Both the position numbers and the translations under genes were made by a program. Below, piece by piece: positions 59,865-64,000 of a stretch of DNA of 64,000 bases; positions within the stretch are counted from its first letter, which is position 1; the number at the start of each line of letters is the position of its first letter. The DNA is from Strix aluco (taxonomy: Eukaryota > Chordata > Aves > Strigiformes > Strigidae), in assembly GCF_031877795.1 (NCBI RefSeq), contig NC_133942.1:3906001-3970000 (forward strand), read 5' to 3'. The notes beneath the pieces are model-generated. The model was not told where the DNA came from and made no database searches. It saw only the letters and a program-made list of their open reading frames with translations.

Positions 59865-62800
59865 CTGTGGGGAAGGAGAAACATGCCGGTCACCGTCGGG
59901 AATAAGGAAGGAGAGCAAGTATCAACAGGCATCTACGTTCCTGGAGAACCTCAATCCCAGGGCTGACACCTTCTCAGTGCCTGTGCCAGCAGGCAGTTCG
60001 AGTCCCACACCCCATCGGAGGACAAGGATCTCGCAGGTCTCTCCCACCCTGGCGTGCCCATACCCACGTAACCCTGAAGAGCCAGCACTTTGTAGTCATA
60101 TAGATCACACCCAAAAGTCTCTCCACAGGAGACATCTGCTCTCCTGCTTGAAAGAGTTTGTGCCAAGTTCCTTCCCCGACGGCTTCTGCAGGTGTAATCA
60201 TCCCCAGTGAGGATGCCTTTTGGCTATTGCTCAGATGTTAACGAAGTCAATGACTTTGGACCTGATGGCTCATTAGAAGAAAAAAAAAAATTACAGGCTT
60301 CTGCTCAACAGGCAGGACAGGACAAACAAGCAGCGGTCTCCCTCCAGCACCCATAAAAACCAACATCCTCCTCCTCCCAAATCTACCCTGTGACCACCTG
60401 AAGACGCAGGCATTCAGATCAGGTCCCTCTTCCCTGTGCAAGTATCCACTTCAGAGCCTGATCTGGCTGATGGCTGAGCCAACTGCACCAGCCATCGTGC
60501 TCTCCTTGCGTGTGGAAACCACATCTCACAGCCAGAGCCAGGCTTGGAAAGCCAACAAGCCAACACGCCAAGTGAAACCGCGGCCAAGTCACCCTGCCGC
60601 TGACAAGCCAAGGTCCTTGGCCGCTCTGCCACGCTAGCAGATTACAGCAGTGTTAGAAGGATGGCTGACGGGCTGATTTTGCTGCTGGGAAGGGTAGGGT
60701 GGAGACCTTCCTGTCCTTCAGGGTTCATCAGCCAAGCCAGCTGCAGTCATCCCCTCGCCTTGGCTCACAAGGAGTTGCAGTAGTTTTGGGGCCAGCTGCT
60801 CATCCTCTGTTCAGACCTCCTCTCTTTAAGGTTTATAATCTTGATAAGATACTGAGCAACCTCAAAAGAGAAGCAGACTGAGGAAACTAATGAAATCATC
60901 AGTGAGCGCTGAGCTGGGTTTCGGTTTCAAGCAGGAGAAGATCCCTCTAGAGCATTCAGCACTACACTGAGAGAAGTCCTTCTGAGCCTCTGCTGAGGAG
61001 AGATGATCATAACCCTGGAGAGGCCAAGTTTGCTGGTCACCAAGAGTGGACATAAGACACCAGCCTGCGACCACTTCCAACCTCACTGCTCACTCTCCTT
61101 GGCCAATACTGCTGACAGCCACCAAATGGTCAGACTCCCACCCTGAACTACCATCCTGGTCCTGACCAGCTGCCAAAATTATCTGCTCCCTCTCTTGCCC
61201 ACGTGCAAAATAAGTGACTCCAGCAGAAGCTTGCATGTCCAACCTCACCTGCCCCATGCAATACGGTGCCCACAACCACAGCAAGTGGCTGAAGCATCCC
61301 ATCTCCCCATCAACTCGTGACTCCACAAAGCCTCTCCACATCCTCAGTGACACAAACACCATCCGCAAGTGGAGAAGGTCCAAGAGGCAAATCTCTAGGC
61401 AGAAGAGCAAAGAGAAGGACATCATATTCACCCTGCAGCTTCTGCCTGCTCCCACAGGGGTGGCTGCAAGCAGAGAACATGAACATGACCCCCTGTGGAA
61501 AAGAGATCTTCTGGCTCTGCCAGGGCAAGGGGAACTGCTCTTCCAGCAGGAGAACACAAAGCACGTGCTGCCTGTGTGCCTGCAGCCCTCTCCTTGTCCC
61601 CCTGCATTCGTCCTCTTTCTGGACAGCTCATCAGAGCACATCCACCCCACTGAGCACTAAAGATGGCTTGGAGGTCTCGAGCAGCAGTGGCTGAAGCACA
61701 AGGTCGCCTTTGCTGGCAGCACAAGTGCTCCACAGCTCTTTTCCCCAGGCACCGCCTCCAACCTCCCACCAGCAGGATCAGCATTCCCCCAGTGCCCATC
61801 CCCAGCTCTCCACTGCCACCCGCCTCCAAGGCTGCCCCACGGCCACATCCCATGGGATTTGAGAACGATGGGTTTGGCATTAAAAAACCCTGCAAGCCTG
61901 TCAGAGAGGAGGGCTGTACTCCTGCAGACAAATCACCCCCCCAAAACACAGCAACATCATCCTGCGCATCTCAGCGGATCCAGGGCAAGAAAGATGCTCA
62001 AAGGAAGCATGAGGCTCCTTTGAAGGGCTCAAGAAAACAAACCGCTCCTCAACGCCACGTTTTGCAAACCAAAAGCAAGTCTCCAGCAGTGAAACAGCCA
62101 GAGAGGAACGAGGCAGGGCTGCCTGACTTTGGTGAGCAGCAGCAAAAGCCCAGGCAGTGACGGGGAGCACTTGCCCCCATCGCCCCGGGAGCAGCGGCTG
62201 CGTGTGCATGCCGAAGAACCTGTGGGTTTTGAAACCGTTCAGCTTCCTTCCACTTTGCGACAGAAACCACAGTGCAGCACAAGAGCGTTTAATTACAGTT
62301 CCAGCTCCGCTAATTATCGCCCGGTCACATTCGTAATCTGCATTATGCCACGGTGCATAATAAGCAGCTCGCTGAGATCTCTCTAATAAGCGAGGCGGCT
62401 TGATGGGATTTCATATTTCACCCTGCACTGGAACAAGCAGAGCCTCGTTTAGCAACCGTGGGGAGACAAGGCGTCTCTCCTGCTCCCCTGCCCAAGGCTC
62501 AAGAGCAAAATAAAAAGGCCCAGGGTGGCTCTCCAAGGGTGAGGGCAAGAACAGAGCTGCCTCACCAGCACACATCCGAAAAAAGCTGAAAGCCACGCCG
62601 GGGAAGAGACAGATAGATCAATCCCTGAATTCATCCCCCCCTGCCTGGGTCTTATCTCCCGGTGCCACAGCTTTTCATCCTGCTTTATCGAGCAAGGTCA
62701 GGAGATTCACCCGCTGGTGGCTGCAGGACGGCTGGGGGGAGCCGAGGCAGCCCTGGGTACCGCAGGGCGGCTCTGCCGGCCACGCTCACCCACAGCAGGC

Positions 62801-64000
62801 ACCCAGCTCCCTCCACCAGGCCAGAAGCCAGGGGAGATGCTGGCACTGGGGCCGCTGGGCAGCACTCACACCCTCAAGCAGCAGCTTTCGCATCTCCTCC
62901 AGCTAGCAAGGCTGAGCAAGCGGAGATCTCCAGCTCCCCAAAGCAAGCCCTGCACCCTCCTGGCTTCCAGCTCCAACCCACGTCACCCCCCCGAGCAAAT
63001 CGCTTAACGCTTCTGGGCCCTAAATCCCCTTTGCAGAAAGAAAATTTGTTTCTCCTTCCTGGCCCGGTAGGCTCTAAGATTAAATGCTGGCAAGTGCAAA
63101 CGCAGCTGCTACATGCTCGCTGCTGGAGGGAGCTTGTTATGTCTCCAGCAACCCCTCTGCAAGAGTTACATGGGGTGAAGCTTCCCTGTACCAGCGCTGG
63201 CCATCCACATCCGCCCGCCGCTGCCTCCCCTAATGAAAGCCCTTTGTGTTTCTCGCGGAGGCTTTCCCATCACGAGGAACGTGCTTTCACCACCGCCGAG
63301 GACAGAAGTGGAACGGAGCCAAGCCCAGGCGGCGGCGGCCAGCACAAGCGCTGCTCGATGGGGAAAAAGCAAATCCACCGAGAGTCCGGGGCGATGCCGA
63401 CGGCGCCAGGCGATGCCGGTCCTGGGGAAAGGGCTCCGGGGGGGGTAATTAAAACCTACCCCCCGTCATAGCCCTCACTCGAAGGTGGGATGGGGTCCCA
63501 CGTAAAGGGAAGCACGGCAGCGGGTGCCGACCTGGGGAGATGCACACAAAGCAGCTCCTGCCATCTTAGAGCTTGCCAGCGCGGCTTCGTTAACATCAGT
63601 CACCGTTAAAGGGACTTCACAGCAGCAATTAGCTAACAGGAGAAAGAGAAGAGGGCACAACAAACATAAAAACACTACTAATTTTGATGCCGGCCCCTAA
63701 AACACCCAGACCACCTACTCATATTTATAAGTATTTTGGTTTTCTGCCAATAACCAAAGTCAACCAGGTAAGAAAAGTGCATTTTTGAGCAATAAAAGCC
63801 ATCAGGGATGCCAAAAACCCAGAGAAGAGCAACCAGCAGAGATATCTGTGGTGCATCTGCAAGGACAGAGAGGGTGAGAACAACCACGTGGTGTAGAGCG
63901 CCCACAGAGGTACACCCCGTTTGTCAGCAAGGAGCTTGCAGTGGCCAGTGTGAAATGGCTGATACATCTGAGACGGTGCTAGGCTTCCAGTGTATCCCCA
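59865..64000 (-). other. ZNF609: ZNF609 upstream intron (partial)
   Basis: Sequence 5' of the MESPVST exon in the transcript. The next upstream coding exon, expected to begin MSLSSGASGGKGVDANPVET in mammals, is not present, so the intron runs off the window. An A10 run lies at about 60,280-60,290. Nothing else is recognised except the AT-rich block at 62,285-62,400. Confidence 0.75.
62285..62400. promoter_or_regulatory. Putative conserved non-coding element with homeodomain/POU-type motifs
   Basis: TTTAATTA (62288-62295), TAATTA (62311-62316) and a 7-bp inverted pair ATTATGC/GCATAAT around CACGGT (about 62,343-62,362) lie in a compact AT-rich block inside GC-rich intron. Developmental regulators such as ZNF609 often have intronic enhancers; conservation is untested. 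Confidence 0.25.

Noticed and set aside
1-64000. CRISPR array, tRNA or rRNA genes, bacterial-type operons
   Set aside because: No regularly spaced direct repeats, cloverleaf or rRNA sequence noticed on reading; the DNA is spliced vertebrate sequence.

Overview
The window is vertebrate nuclear DNA, almost certainly from a bird. It has GT-AG introns, compact GC-rich introns, a CpG-island promoter, long non-coding stretches, and a solo retroviral LTR of a type I recall as common in bird genomes. There is no sign of bacterial, viral or organellar gene organisation. The bird assignment is inference from texture and from that LTR. The two genes are identified directly from their exons.

Layout. Positions 1-25,900 are non-coding; the first ~1 kb could be the 3' end of the usual upstream neighbour (RBPMS2 in mammals), but no coding exon of it is present. 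A CpG-island promoter (about 25.9-26.8 kb) drives OAZ2 (antizyme 2) on the + strand. Five coding exons run from 26,452 to 39,033, with a 3' UTR ending near 39.7 or 40.5 kb. After a ~1.1 kb gap lies ZNF609 on the - strand, transcribed towards OAZ2. Its 3' UTR is about 41.55-44.16 kb and its seven 3'-most coding exons lie between 44,157 and 59,864. The N-terminal ZNF609 exon or exons must lie beyond 64 kb. The two genes are tail to tail, the same arrangement as on human chromosome 15q22.

Biology. OAZ2 is a polyamine sensor. A 32-codon first frame ends in UCC-UGA, and a +1 ribosomal frameshift, raised by polyamines, gives the full 190-residue antizyme, which inhibits ornithine decarboxylase. The slip site and a two-stem pseudoknot are both intact. 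ZNF609 is a nuclear C2H2 zinc-finger transcription regulator; 1,166 residues are encoded here, with no break in frame.

The less ordinary content is non-coding. It includes two perfect inverted repeats in the largest ZNF609 intron, an LTR in that intron lying in the sense direction with its poly(A) signal intact, a stop-free 162-nt ZNF609 intron whose retention would keep frame, a 41-bp tandem repeat beside the OAZ2 promoter, and several AT-rich homeodomain-type blocks that may be conserved elements. I found no undescribed multi-gene system and no CRISPR array, tRNA or rRNA.
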